Of a stretch of DNA of 64,000 nucleotides, positions 42,114 through 50,811 are shown piece by piece. The translations under genes and the position numbers were made by a program. Numbering within the stretch: position 1 is the first letter of the stretch; each line of letters opens with the position of its first letter. This DNA is from Cryptobacteroides sp963600795. Lineage in GTDB: Bacteria; Bacteroidota; Bacteroidia; Bacteroidales; UBA932. The notes beneath the pieces are model-generated. The model was not told where the DNA came from. It did not search any database and was given only the letters and a program-made list of their open reading frames with translations. The stretch is taken from contig CAVCDF010000108.1 of NCBI GenBank assembly GCA_963600795.1, positions 7,034 to 71,033 on the forward strand, written 5' to 3'.

Positions 42114-44531
42114 CTAGAAATCGAATCCGACGCTCAGATAGATGCCCACGTTGTTCGTGAAATCCGACCAGTGGACATTGGCGCTGACAGGGCCGATGAT
42201 CGAGTTGTACGTGTACTGGAGACCGGCGCCGAAATATTCGGTCACGTCTGAACCCCAGTTCTCGAATGCCGAGATTTCATTGCAGGTGAAGGATCCGTTC
42301 GCGGTGGCTGTCAGGTAGTTGTTCTTGAAGAGCCTGAAGCGGAGGTCGGTCCTGACCACGCCGAGAATCTTCTGCATCGCGGCAGCATTGTCGATTCCGA
42401 TGAACGGAATCTGCTGGTCAAGATAGCGCCCGGTCATGCTTCCGCCCATAGTGTTGGTGAACGGGACCGGAACTTCCTCTCCGATGAGATAACGGACATT
42501 CAGCGAAGGGATGAACGCAATGCGGTCCCCGCCGAGGACACCCTTGGCATCGAACTGGACAGCGTGGAAATTGTTGAAGCTCTTCGGGCCGCCGCCGAAG
42601 ACCCAGTCGTACGATATTCCGATCGACTTGCCGCGCGTCGGAATGTAGGAATTGTCGAACGAATCGTTCCTGCCGTTCACGAAGAACGAGACGTAGTCAT
42701 TTGACAGCTGATTGACGTCATAGTCTCCGACGACCTGTTCTGCCATAAGGGAACTGACGTTGTAGTAGTCGTTCCTGATGCCGGTCTTGAAGAAGAACTT
42801 CGACCACCTGATGTTCGAGAGGTAGATTTCCTGCCGCACGTCCAGAAAATTGATCCTGAACCTGTTGTCGCCTATGCTGAAAGTATTTCTGTCAGTGTAG
42901 CGTATTCCGGCCATCGCGTTGACCGTCATACCGCTCGGAGCGACGTAGGAGTAGACGAGGCTGGCTTTCGGATTGGACCCGACCCTGCCGGTGAAATCAA
43001 GGGAGGAACCCTGGATCTTGTGGACTCCCCAACCGAGGTTGACAAGGACGGAAACGATCTCTTCCGTGTCGAATCTGGCGCCGAGCCCCAGCTGGCAGAC
43101 CGGTCCCTTCTTGCAGTTGAACTTCAGCCTGTAAGGTTCCTCATCGCCGAGAAGTTCATAGTTGACGTAGTCGAACGATCCGGTGCCGAATATGGTGGCG
43201 ACTGCACTCTCTATGTCCTCGTTGCCCATCCTGGCACCTGCACCGATTCCGATCTTGTTCATCAGATATAGGCTTTCCTTGTCATCGACACCGCTTATCT
43301 CCACTCCCGACACAAGCACTTTCCTCAGCCTGATGTCATCGGCGGGATCATTGCGGACCTTATGCTTCACATTCCCGACGACGCCTTTTAGCGAGTCAAG
43401 CTGGGCGGAAACGGCGAGTGCGGCCTGATAGCCTCTGTGAATGATCGTGTCTATGCTCCTGTCATCGAAACTGAGCATATTGTACTCGTGCAGGTCCGGC
43501 TGGATGTTCACGTCAGGAATGTCGATGTTGGACTCGAAGGAGGTCCTTCCGAGCATATCGATTCCGGTGTTGATGATGTCGGCCAGGTTGTTGATCTGAG
43601 TGTAGTTCTTGTAGCCTTCAGACAGGTTCACCCCTATCACTATGTCGGCCCCGACCTTCTTGGCCAGATCCGTAGGATAGTTGTTCCTCATTCCTCCGTC
43701 CACCAGCACCATACCGTCCACCCTCACGGGAGCGAAAAGGCCGGGGATGGACATCGTCGAGCGCAGGGCCGTGTTCAGCTTGCCCTTCGTCCAGATTTTG
43801 GCGGTGCCTGACACGAGGTCGGTGGCGACACAGAGAAAAGGAATCGGAAGGTCGTAGAAATCCGTCTCGTCCTGATAGCCTACCGAAAGGGAACTGAGAA
43901 TGTTGTTGACATTCTGCCCGTACACCATTCCGGAAGGGAGGCTGCCCAGAAGATTGTCCTTGACCATATTGGTCGCATCGGAATTCCCTGCACCGAAATG
44001 CAGGTCGTCCGACCTGCGGACATAGCTGTCGCCGTCCTTCACCATATCGATGAAATCTTTCCTGTCATAGAAGAACGGAAATGACAGGGCATATTTCTCC
44101 TTGTACTTGATTGTCGAATATGACAGATGCTCGCGCGGGACCTTGTCGCTGAGCGCAAGGTTCCAGTCTATGCTCCTGAGCAGCGAGTCCATCTGGTCGG
44201 AATTGTAGCCGAGAGCGTATATTCCTCCGACCAGACCGCCCATGCTCGTGCCCATCACGATGTCGACAGGCATCCCGATGGATTCAAGGTACCTTATCAC
44301 GCCGACGTGCGCGGCGCCTTTGGCACCGCCCCCGCTCAGCACCAGGGCCACCGTCGGACGGTGTTCCTTTCTACGGATGGAGTCAAGTTTCGCCTTTATC
44401 TTCCAGACCCGCAGGTCACGCGCCTCACGTCCCTCGTCGATCCGGGCGTGGCGTGACTGGGAATATGCGGGGAATATGGAAGCAATGACCAGAAGCGATG
44501 AAGCGATCAGTTTTGTCAATGCCGTTTTCAT
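42114..44531 (-). CDS. Patatin-like phospholipase fused to an outer-membrane beta-barrel (PlpD/type Vd-like)
   Basis: An 805-residue exported protein. After a signal peptide (about 1-25), the patatin domain has the oxyanion loop SGGGAKG (66-72), the nucleophile GTSMGG with Ser96, and the Asp of the catalytic dyad in MVLVDGGMRNN. Next comes a POTRA-like segment (about residues 420-500) and then a 16-stranded BamA-type barrel of about 300 residues that ends on SVGFDF with C-terminal Phe, required for BAM recognition. This is the layout of type Vd secretion proteins such as Pseudomonas PlpD; Bacteroidota have many. It may be a surface phospholipase. The ATG at 44529-44531 yields the signal peptide. 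Confidence 0.92.
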   Translation of the reverse strand: MKTALTKLIASSLLVIASIFPAYSQSRHARIDEGREARDLRVWKIKAKLDSIRRKEHRPTVALVLSGGGAKGAAHVGVIRYLESIGMPVDIVMGTSMGGLVGGIYALGYNSDQMDSLLRSIDWNLALSDKVPREHLSYSTIKYKEKYALSFPFFYDRKDFIDMVKDGDSYVRRSDDLHFGAGNSDATNMVKDNLLGSLPSGMVYGQNVNNILSSLSVGYQDETDFYDLPIPFLCVATDLVSGTAKIWTKGKLNTALRSTMSIPGLFAPVRVDGMVLVDGGMRNNYPTDLAKKVGADIVIGVNLSEGYKNYTQINNLADIINTGIDMLGRTSFESNIDIPDVNIQPDLHEYNMLSFDDRSIDTIIHRGYQAALAVSAQLDSLKGVVGNVKHKVRNDPADDIRLRKVLVSGVEISGVDDKESLYLMNKIGIGAGARMGNEDIESAVATIFGTGSFDYVNYELLGDEEPYRLKFNCKKGPVCQLGLGARFDTEEIVSVLVNLGWGVHKIQGSSLDFTGRVGSNPKASLVYSYVAPSGMTVNAMAGIRYTDRNTFSIGDNRFRINFLDVRQEIYLSNIRWSKFFFKTGIRNDYYNVSSLMAEQVVGDYDVNQLSNDYVSFFVNGRNDSFDNSYIPTRGKSIGISYDWVFGGGPKSFNNFHAVQFDAKGVLGGDRIAFIPSLNVRYLIGEEVPVPFTNTMGGSMTGRYLDQQIPFIGIDNAAAMQKILGVVRTDLRFRLFKNNYLTATANGSFTCNEISAFENWGSDVTEYFGAGLQYTYNSIIGPVSANVHWSDFTNNVGIYLSVGFDF

Positions 44532-44547
44532 AGCCGGATGTTTGTTC

Positions 44548-45576
44548 TCAGATGTTGATTGTTTTCTTGTGTTCGCCGGCAAGCAGGCCGCAGGCCGCCA
44601 GTATGTCCTCGCCCCTGGAGGCCCTTATGGTGCAGGTGATGCCGTTGGAAGACAGCCTGTCGCGGAATTTTTCCATAACGACCTGCGGCGAGGTGCGGTA
44701 CGGAGCGTCCGGGATGCTGTGGAACCGGATCAGGTTTACCCTGCATTCCAGTCCGCGCAGGAGCCTGATCACGGCGTCCGCGTGCTTCTTGTCGTCATTC
44801 AGCCCCGCGAACATTATGTACTCGAAGCTGACGCGGCGCTGTCCCGTGAAATCATATTCACGGAGAATGTCGATGGTCTCCTCCACCGGCCAGGCTTTCT
44901 GGACCGGCATAAGTTCCGCCCTCTCTTCAGGGAAAGGGCTGTGGAGGCTGACCGCTACGTGGCAGCGTGTGCCGTCAAGATATCTCCTCAGGTTCGGGAT
45001 GTGTCCGATGGTGGAAAGCGTTATCCTCTTCGGACTCCAGGCGAAACCCCAGTCCGCGGTAAGCACGTCTATCGCGCGCATCACGTTGTCCAGGTTGTCC
45101 AGCGGTTCGCCCATCCCCATAAAGACGGCGTTGGTCAGTTCAGGGGCTTCATCGACGGCTATGAACTGCGAAAGGATCTGCGCCGCCGTGAGGTTGCCGT
45201 GGAATCCCTGGCGTCCGGTCATGCAGAATCTGCAGCCCATTCTGCAACCTGCCTGCGAAGACACGCAGAGGGTCTTCCTGTCCTCGCCGGGGATCATCAC
45301 CGCCTCGACAGATTCAGTCTCGCCGACAGGGAAAAGGTACTTCCTGGTGCCGTCGACGGATGTCTGGCTGCCTGAAGGAAGCGTGACTCCGAGGCTGAAA
45401 ACCTGTGAAAGCTTCTCCCTTCCGGCCTTGGAGATGTTCGTCATCCCGTCGAATGTGCGGACTTTTTTCCCGTAGAGCCATTGAGCGAGCTGTTTGCCGG
45501 CAAAAGCCGGCAGACCTGCGGACAATGCCGCCGCCTTGAGTTCTTCAGGAGTCTTTCCGAGCAGTTCTTCACGCAT
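44548..45576 (-). CDS. rlmN: 23S rRNA (adenine-2503-C2)-methyltransferase RlmN
   Basis: A radical-SAM enzyme (342 residues) methylating A2503 of 23S rRNA and A37 of certain tRNAs. The SAM/[4Fe-4S] motif is CRMGCRFC (Cys111, 115, 118). NAVFMGMGEPLDNLDNV is the GGE-type segment, and the C-terminal RASRGEDILAACG contains the second catalytic cysteine, as in RlmN/Cfr proteins. I chose the ATG at 45574-45576; the TTG three codons earlier is unlikely. A -7 box lies upstream, divergent from recA. It is followed after 16 nt by the patatin gene. Cfr is the alternative, but chromosomal position and sequence favour RlmN. Confidence 0.94.
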   Translation of the reverse strand: MREELLGKTPEELKAAALSAGLPAFAGKQLAQWLYGKKVRTFDGMTNISKAGREKLSQVFSLGVTLPSGSQTSVDGTRKYLFPVGETESVEAVMIPGEDRKTLCVSSQAGCRMGCRFCMTGRQGFHGNLTAAQILSQFIAVDEAPELTNAVFMGMGEPLDNLDNVMRAIDVLTADWGFAWSPKRITLSTIGHIPNLRRYLDGTRCHVAVSLHSPFPEERAELMPVQKAWPVEETIDILREYDFTGQRRVSFEYIMFAGLNDDKKHADAVIRLLRGLECRVNLIRFHSIPDAPYRTSPQVVMEKFRDRLSSNGITCTIRASRGEDILAACGLLAGEHKKTINI

Positions 45577-45601
45577 AGCAACCAAGTTTTTCTACCGCCC
45601 G

Positions 45602-45609
45602 CAAAATTA
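45602..45609 (-). promoter_or_regulatory. -7 box of rlmN
   Basis: On the minus strand TAATTTTG matches TAnnTTTG and ends 25 nt before the rlmN ATG. Confidence 0.45.
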
Positions 45610-45643
45610 GTGAAAAATAATGTCAGAATAGCGGAAGATTTAA

Positions 45644-45651
45644 TATCTTTG
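45644..45651 (+). promoter_or_regulatory. -7 box of recA
   Basis: TATCTTTG, an exact TAnnTTTG match, is 59 nt upstream of the recA ATG. No LexA-box-like palindrome was recognised nearby. A small inverted repeat (GGCGA/TCGCC around 45659) is too weak to call. Confidence 0.55.
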
Positions 45652-45710
45652 CGACAAAGGCGACATCTTTTTCGCCACGATAACATTATATTCTATATTC
45701 TTTAAACATT

Positions 45711-46727
45711 ATGGCAAAAGAGGCAGAGGCAAAGGCCGCAGACATCAACGCCGCCAAACTCAAGGCGCTGCAGGCCACGATCGACAAGATTGAGAAAGAT
45801 TATGGGAAAGGGACGATCATGAAGCTGGGAGAGCAGCCACAATGGGACGTGCAGGTCATTCCGAGCGGTTCCGTAGCGCTTGACCACGCTCTCGGAATCG
45901 GGGGATATCCTCGTGGAAGAATCGTTGAAATCTACGGTCCGGAATCCAGCGGCAAGACCACGCTGGCGATCCACGCGATAGCGGAAGCCCAGAAGCAGGG
46001 CGGAATCGCTGCGATGATCGATGCTGAACACGCATTCGACAGGACTTACGCAAAAGCGCTGGGAGTCAATCTAGAGACACTCCTCATTTCACAGCCGGAC
46101 AACGGCGAGCAGGCTCTTGAGATAGCCGACAACCTGATCCGCTCCGGCGCGATCGACATCGTGGTCGTCGACTCTGTGGCCGCGCTGACTCCTAAGGGAG
46201 AAATGGGAGACAACAAGGTCGGACTTCAGGCAAGGCTGATGAGCCAGGCTCTGAGAAAGCTGACCGCCAACATCTCGAAGACCAACACCTGCTGCATATT
46301 CATCAACCAGCTGCGCGAGAAGATCGGCGTGATGTTCGGCAATCCGGAGACTACGACCGGAGGCAACGCCCTCAAGTTCTATGCGTCTGTCCGCATCGAC
46401 GTGCGCAAGACAACCCAGCTGAAGGACGGCGAAGAAGCCCTCGGCAACCGCACCAGAGTCAAGGTGGTCAAGAACAAGATGGCCCCTCCTTTCAAGAAGG
46501 CCGAGTTCGACATCGTGTTCGGTGAAGGAATATCCCACGCTGGAGAAGTCGTAGATCTCGGTGTCGAGTACGGAATCGTGGGCAAGAGCGGTTCCTGGTT
46601 CAGCTACGGCGACCAGAAGCTTGCGCAGGGGCGTGAAGCCACCAAGCAACTCCTAAAAGACAACCCGGAACTCTGCGACGAAATCGAAGCTAAGATCCGG
46701 GAAGCTCTCAAGAACGTGAAGGACTAG
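45711..46727 (+). CDS. recA: Recombinase RecA
   Basis: ATP-dependent strand-exchange protein of 338 residues. The Walker A motif GPESSGKT is at 76-83; AAMIDAEHAFD, VVDSVAALTPKGEMGD, and FINQLREKIGVMFGNPETTTGG (loop L2) are all present. The N-terminal 25 residues are Ala/Lys-rich and slightly longer than in E. coli. The C-terminal tail is not strongly acidic. recX is nearby but on the opposite strand. It is convergent with tdk, and the two TAG stops share the tetramer CTAG. Confidence 0.98.
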   Translation: MAKEAEAKAADINAAKLKALQATIDKIEKDYGKGTIMKLGEQPQWDVQVIPSGSVALDHALGIGGYPRGRIVEIYGPESSGKTTLAIHAIAEAQKQGGIAAMIDAEHAFDRTYAKALGVNLETLLISQPDNGEQALEIADNLIRSGAIDIVVVDSVAALTPKGEMGDNKVGLQARLMSQALRKLTANISKTNTCCIFINQLREKIGVMFGNPETTTGGNALKFYASVRIDVRKTTQLKDGEEALGNRTRVKVVKNKMAPPFKKAEFDIVFGEGISHAGEVVDLGVEYGIVGKSGSWFSYGDQKLAQGREATKQLLKDNPELCDEIEAKIREALKNVKD

Positions 46728-47302
46728 CGCTCCTTTCCCTCAGACACGGCTTTGTTGTAGCATTCACGGCACAAGGGCTCGTAGGCATCCTTTTCACCGA
46801 GGACTACGAGTTCCGTGCTGTGTGAAAGCCTGTGGGAATGGTTGGCGAGACTGCCGCACCTCACGCAGATCGCGTGGACCTTCCTGACCTCCTCGGCGAC
46901 GGCCATCAGATAAGGCATAGGGCCGAACGGCTTGCCGAGATAATCGGTGTCAAGTCCGGCGATGATCACCCGTACTCCCCTGTCGGCAAGTTCCTGCGCT
47001 ACATCGACAAGCGACATGTCGTAGAACTGCGCCTCGTCGATTCCGACGACCTGGACATCCGGTCCCACGGCAAGCATTTCCTTCGGATCCTTCACGGCGT
47101 GGCAGGGAATCTTGTGGAAGTCGTGCGAAACCACATCGTCCTCGGCATATCTGGTGTCAATAGTAGGCTTGAATATCTCTATCCTGAGATTGGCGAACTT
47201 CGCCCTTCTGATCCTGCGGATGAGTTCTTCGGTCTTTCCCGAGAACATCGAACCGCAGATGACCTCAATACATCCGGTTTTTTTTATGTTTTCTGAAAAC
47301 AT
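46724..47302 (-). CDS. tdk: Thymidine kinase (type II)
   Basis: A 192-residue ATP:thymidine 5'-phosphotransferase. The P-loop GSMFSGKT is at 17-24, followed by VVGIDEAQFYD (Walker B/substrate region) and the lasso with RCGSLANHS. Cys pairs in CVRCGS and CREC bind a structural zinc. It is convergent with recA over a shared CTAG and divergent from the acidic-protein gene at 47354. Confidence 0.95.
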   Translation of the reverse strand: MFSENIKKTGCIEVICGSMFSGKTEELIRRIRRAKFANLRIEIFKPTIDTRYAEDDVVSHDFHKIPCHAVKDPKEMLAVGPDVQVVGIDEAQFYDMSLVDVAQELADRGVRVIIAGLDTDYLGKPFGPMPYLMAVAEEVRKVHAICVRCGSLANHSHRLSHSTELVVLGEKDAYEPLCRECYNKAVSEGKER

Positions 47303-47307
47303 TTCGT

Positions 47308-47315
47308 TAGATTTG
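47308..47315 (+). promoter_or_regulatory. -7 box upstream of the acidic-protein gene
   Basis: TAGATTTG fits TAnnTTTG, 38 nt upstream of the ATG at 47354. It lies just behind the tdk start codon in a divergent region. The -33 element is not obvious. Confidence 0.4.
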
Positions 47316-47337
47316 TTGAATTAAAACATTTCTCTCA

Positions 47338-47345
47338 CAAAGATA
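47338..47345 (-). promoter_or_regulatory. -7 box of tdk
   Basis: On the minus strand TATCTTTG, an exact consensus match, ends 35 nt before the tdk ATG. Confidence 0.45.
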
Positions 47346-47353
47346 GAGTTTTT

Positions 47354-48220
47354 ATGGGAAATATCGATGAAAAGGCGATTGCCGCTCTGCTCGGAAAGAT
47401 CGCCGGAATAAGAGCCGGACTGGAAGCTCTTGAAAATGAAATAAAGGCTCTCGGTTCAGCCGTTTCCGCCCCGGAGACGGACGTTCCGGCACAGGAATAT
47501 CCTCAGGCAGGACCTGCGGCAGCCGCTACGGAAACATCAGAACCGGCAGTCGAAGAGATCGTTGCTGAAGAACCGGAGGACGAGACACCTATCGACATTT
47601 CAATTTCCGATTCCGACCTGACGTCCGGTGCATATGAAATGCCGGCAGAAGAGCCTGTCACCGTGGAAAACGGAGATTCCGTCGTTTCCGAAACCGGAGA
47701 GCAGGAGCAGGAACAGGAGCAGGAACAGCCGGAAGCCGCAGAGGAACCGGACTGGACGGAAGAGCCTCAGCCTGAAGCGGCACAGCCTTCCGAAGTCCAG
47801 CCGCAGGTGCAGGCGGAAGACGACCTGCCGTTCGGCGATGATGACCTACCGGACGAGTCTGCCGCCCCGGCAGCGAAACCGGAACCGAAGCAGAAAAGGC
47901 GCAAGGCCGTTCTGGACAGCGCCAAGGCTGAAACTGCGGTTATGGACGTGCTGGCCGACAAACAGGCCTGGCGCACCGACCGTCCCGGTTCCACAGTCAA
48001 GAATGTCATCAGCGCCATCTCACTCAACGACAGGGTGCTTCTCATCAACGTGCTCTTCCGTGAGGATCCGGTTCTCTTTCAGAACACGATAGCCGCTTTC
48101 AACGCGATGTCCTCCCTGGATGAAGCGGTCGGACACATCCGCACCAACTTCCCTGAATGGGACCTGAATTCCGAGCCGGTCTACAGGCTTATGATGGCGG
48201 TCCGCAGGAAACTCGGCTGA
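47354..48220 (+). CDS. Acidic low-complexity protein with conserved C-terminal domain
   Basis: A 288-residue protein that I do not recognise. The N-terminal 35 residues form a helix (KAIAALLGKIAGIRAGLEAL). A long acidic Pro/Glu/Ala-rich linker (about 40-185) follows, including an (EQ)5-like run. A C-terminal domain of about 90 residues comes last, with AWRTDRPGSTVKNVISAISL, RVLLINVLFREDP and FPEWDLNSEPVYRLMMAVRRKLG. It has no signal peptide or membrane segment. Similar acidic-linker proteins with this C-terminal domain are found in Bacteroidota and are thought to be cytoplasmic. It is 18 nt upstream of rsmI on the same strand. The C-terminal domain may bind a partner; nothing more is visible. 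Confidence 0.75.
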   Translation: MGNIDEKAIAALLGKIAGIRAGLEALENEIKALGSAVSAPETDVPAQEYPQAGPAAAATETSEPAVEEIVAEEPEDETPIDISISDSDLTSGAYEMPAEEPVTVENGDSVVSETGEQEQEQEQEQPEAAEEPDWTEEPQPEAAQPSEVQPQVQAEDDLPFGDDDLPDESAAPAAKPEPKQKRRKAVLDSAKAETAVMDVLADKQAWRTDRPGSTVKNVISAISLNDRVLLINVLFREDPVLFQNTIAAFNAMSSLDEAVGHIRTNFPEWDLNSEPVYRLMMAVRRKLG

Positions 48221-48238
48221 AACTGACGGCACCGGTCT

Positions 48239-48955
48239 ATGGCAGGAATCCTGTACATCGTGCCGACCCCGGTCGGCAATCTTGACGATATGACTTTCAG
48301 GGCCGTCCAGGTCCTGAAAGACGCCGACCTGATTCTCGCGGAAGACACCCGGACAAGCAGCGTGCTCCTGCACCGCTACGACATCCGCGGCAAACTCCAG
48401 TCGCACCACAAGTTCAACGAACACCAGACGGTGGAAGTCATCAAGGAAAGAATCCTCGGAGGCCTGAACGTCGCTCTTATCAGCGATGCCGGCACTCCGG
48501 GAATATCCGACCCCGGCTTCCTGCTCGTGAGGACCTGCGCTGCCGAAGGAATTGAGGTCCAGACACTTCCCGGAGCCACCGCCTGCATTCCGGCGATAGT
48601 CTCTTCGGGACTTCCCTGCGACAGGTTCTGTTTCGAAGGATTTCTTCCGGTCAAGAAAGGAAGGCAGACTATGCTCAGGAGCCTTGCCCTCGAACCAAGG
48701 ACGATGGTCTTCTACGAATCCCCCTACCGGCTCGTGAAGACGCTGGAACAGTTCGCGGAATATTTCGGGCCTCAGAGGGAATGCTCCGTAGCCCGGGAAA
48801 TCTCCAAGATCCACGAAGAGCACAAGCGCGGGACTCTTGAGGAAGTCACGCTCTGGTACAAAGAGCACGAGCCCAAGGGGGAGATCGTCATAGTCGTGGC
48901 AGGAGCCCCTCCGGAGAAAAAGAAGCAGGAGAATGAAGCCGACGGGCAACCCTGA
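48239..48955 (+). CDS. rsmI: 16S rRNA (cytidine-1402-2'-O)-methyltransferase RsmI
   Basis: A 238-residue SAM-dependent enzyme of the tetrapyrrole methylase fold. The N-terminal LYIVPTPVGNLDDMTFRAVQVLKDADLILAEDT is diagnostic, followed by ISDAGTPGISDPG and PGATACIPAIVSSGLPCDRF. ECSVAREISKIHEE is the last conserved motif. It modifies C1402 in the decoding centre. It follows the acidic-protein gene by 18 nt and precedes the HhH gene by 35 nt. Confidence 0.95.
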   Translation: MAGILYIVPTPVGNLDDMTFRAVQVLKDADLILAEDTRTSSVLLHRYDIRGKLQSHHKFNEHQTVEVIKERILGGLNVALISDAGTPGISDPGFLLVRTCAAEGIEVQTLPGATACIPAIVSSGLPCDRFCFEGFLPVKKGRQTMLRSLALEPRTMVFYESPYRLVKTLEQFAEYFGPQRECSVAREISKIHEEHKRGTLEEVTLWYKEHEPKGEIVIVVAGAPPEKKKQENEADGQP

Positions 48956-48990
48956 ACAATAACTGACAACCCTGAACAATCAATGAATAT

Positions 48991-49962
48991 ATGGAAAACT
49001 CAAAGAAGAAGGACGGAAAACCGTCCGCATCGTTCGTCATCGGGGCGGTCGCCCTGCTGTTTCTCATCATAGGCTACCAGGCGGCCCTTTTCATCCACAA
49101 GGCCGCAGTCGCACGCATCATCGCGAATCACGACAGCCCGGACACCGTCTTTGTCCGGCAGACGGACACTGAATCCGCCGGCCGGACAGCGCACGGCGGC
49201 ACCGCACGCTTCCCTGCCGGGAACGCGGCGGGAGGAGTCGCGAAGAAACAACCTGGCAGACCCGAAGCCAGAGAAAACGCAGGACAGGCCGTAACACGAA
49301 GGAATTCAGAGCATTCTGTAGAAGCGACGGCAATCAGGCGCAGCAACGCTCCGAGACGGTACGAATGCTTCAGGTTTGACCCCAACACCGCAGGGATCGA
49401 TGACCTTATGCGCCTGGGATTTTCCCTCAAGCAGGCCGAGTCGATTGACAACTACAGGAAGAAAGGCGGAAGATTCCGGCGCAAAAGCGATTTCGCGAAA
49501 TCCTACGTGGTCGAGGATTCCGTCTATGCAAGGCTTGAAAAGTACATAGACATTCCCAGGCTGGACATCAATTCCGCCGACTCGGTCCAGTTCCTGTCCC
49601 TTCCGGGAATCGGAAAGTTCTTCGCCGGGAAAATGGTGGAACAGCGGGAAAAGCTTGGAGGATATTCATCCATCGAGCAGCTGATGGACATCTGGCACTT
49701 CGACCAGGAGAAGTTCGACGGGCTGAAGGACCTTATCGAAGCGGACACGACAGGAGTGCAGGCATATTCATTATGGACACTCCCCGAGAAGGAACTCGCC
49801 AAGCACCCCTACATAGGCTGGCGGGCGGCTAAAGGTATCGTGCTTTTCCGGGAGAACTCGCCTAAGGAGGACTGGACAGTCGAAAATCTTGTGAAAGCTG
49901 GGATTCTTGAGCCGGGGAAAGGGGAAAAGCTCAGCCGCTGCCGGATAAGAAAGCCTGAATGA
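48991..49962 (+). CDS. ComEA-like helix-hairpin-helix protein, membrane anchored
   Basis: A 323-residue protein. One N-terminal membrane helix (about 14-36) and a linker rich in Gly/Ala/Arg (about 50-115) come before three HhH repeats: FDPNTAGIDDLMRLGFSLKQ (about 125-180), LDINSADSVQFLSLPGIGKF (about 190-245), and a third, less canonical repeat with LAKHPYIGWRAAKGIVLFRE (about 268-310). The repeats match the DNA-binding HhH modules of ComEA, which bind incoming DNA in competent cells. No other competence gene is near. In Bacteroidota similar proteins are widespread, and DNA uptake has not been shown for most. Confidence 0.85.
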   Translation: MENSKKKDGKPSASFVIGAVALLFLIIGYQAALFIHKAAVARIIANHDSPDTVFVRQTDTESAGRTAHGGTARFPAGNAAGGVAKKQPGRPEARENAGQAVTRRNSEHSVEATAIRRSNAPRRYECFRFDPNTAGIDDLMRLGFSLKQAESIDNYRKKGGRFRRKSDFAKSYVVEDSVYARLEKYIDIPRLDINSADSVQFLSLPGIGKFFAGKMVEQREKLGGYSSIEQLMDIWHFDQEKFDGLKDLIEADTTGVQAYSLWTLPEKELAKHPYIGWRAAKGIVLFRENSPKEDWTVENLVKAGILEPGKGEKLSRCRIRKPE

Positions 49963-49993
49963 ACTTCCGCCGACACGTCCTGCTCTCTCACCT

Positions 49994-50512
49994 TCAAGAC
50001 TGTGGCCGGCTCCGTTGTTCTGAGGATTCCGGAAGGCCGTCGTAAGAGCCTGCGGAGCGGAGTAGGGCTTCGCAGGCGGAGAGGATGTCCTGGAAGGTTT
50101 TCTCGAAATCACCTGTGTACCAAGGATCCGCGACATCGCGGCCGGAGCCTGTGCAGGACATCAGCAGATGGATTTTGTCCTCCGGATCGGCTGCGATTAT
50201 GCGGCGGATCCAGCGCAAGTTGCCGCTGTCCATACAGAAGATGCGGTCGAAGCGGTCATAGTCGGAGGCCGTGACGGTGCGGGCGGTCTTTGCTGAATCG
50301 AAGCGGACACCGTGCTGGGTCAGGCATCTTTTTGCCGGCGGGTAGATGGGGTTCCCGTATTCCTCGTCGGAGACGGCGGCCGACTCGATGTAGTACCGGT
50401 CCGACTCTCCCCTCGCCTGCACAAGGGCTTTCATTATGAATTCTGCCATCGGACTCCTGCAGATGTTCCCGTGGCAGACAAAAAGAATTTTTCTTATCTC
50501 GTTATCAATCAT
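49994..50512 (-). CDS. Low-molecular-weight protein-tyrosine phosphatase
   Basis: A 172-residue phosphatase. The P-loop CHGNICRS places the nucleophile Cys at 13 and Arg at 19. The general acid Asp is in VADPWYTGDFEK. The length is typical of the class with a short C-terminal extension (about 150-172, polar). These enzymes dephosphorylate phosphotyrosine and often act with bacterial tyrosine kinases in polysaccharide export, though no kinase gene is present here. It is convergent with the HhH gene; 31 nt separate the two stops, with no hairpin. Confidence 0.93.
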   Translation of the reverse strand: MIDNEIRKILFVCHGNICRSPMAEFIMKALVQARGESDRYYIESAAVSDEEYGNPIYPPAKRCLTQHGVRFDSAKTARTVTASDYDRFDRIFCMDSGNLRWIRRIIAADPEDKIHLLMSCTGSGRDVADPWYTGDFEKTFQDILSACEALLRSAGSYDGLPESSEQRSRPQS

Positions 50513-50811
50513 ATTCTTACAATTGCCTCAAAAATATCGGTTGACATTGTGGTTGACATTTATGATGTCGTTTCTTCCCCACTTTTCCCGACAAAAATAG
50601 TCATTCCAATCGACTTACAGAACTTTTCGGACTTTTAGAGAGATACAACAGAACTGCCCAGTGGGAAGTGTCCAAGGACGGGTTTCCTGGACTGTAGCTG
50701 AACTTTGTGGCGGCAGGAAGCACGAATTTAGCGGCTATTTTGTAATTTTACATTTTTCATCCCGAATCTATCCTGACCAAAGGCAAGGATGATATATTGA
50801 AATTACTCTAT
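50513..50811. other. 299-nt intergenic region upstream of susC
   Basis: No gene is evident on either strand. It contains AT-rich sequence close to the phosphatase start, and a small hairpin GTCCAAGGA/TCCTGGAC at 50670-50692 in the susC direction. TATTTTG near 50738 is one base short of the TAnnTTTG box, so the susC promoter remains undetermined. An antisense or attenuation leader, as known for some sus operons, cannot be excluded. Confidence 0.6.

Noticed and set aside
47690..47740. GAGCAGGAGCAGGAACAGGAGC-type repeat as a possible regulatory microsatellite
   Set aside because: The repeat codes for an in-frame Glu/Gln run in an acidic linker; unit variation is at third positions, so protein-level low complexity explains it.
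50670..50692. Small hairpin upstream of susC as a terminator
   Set aside because: The stem is short with a bulge and no T-tract follows; at most it is a leader structure.
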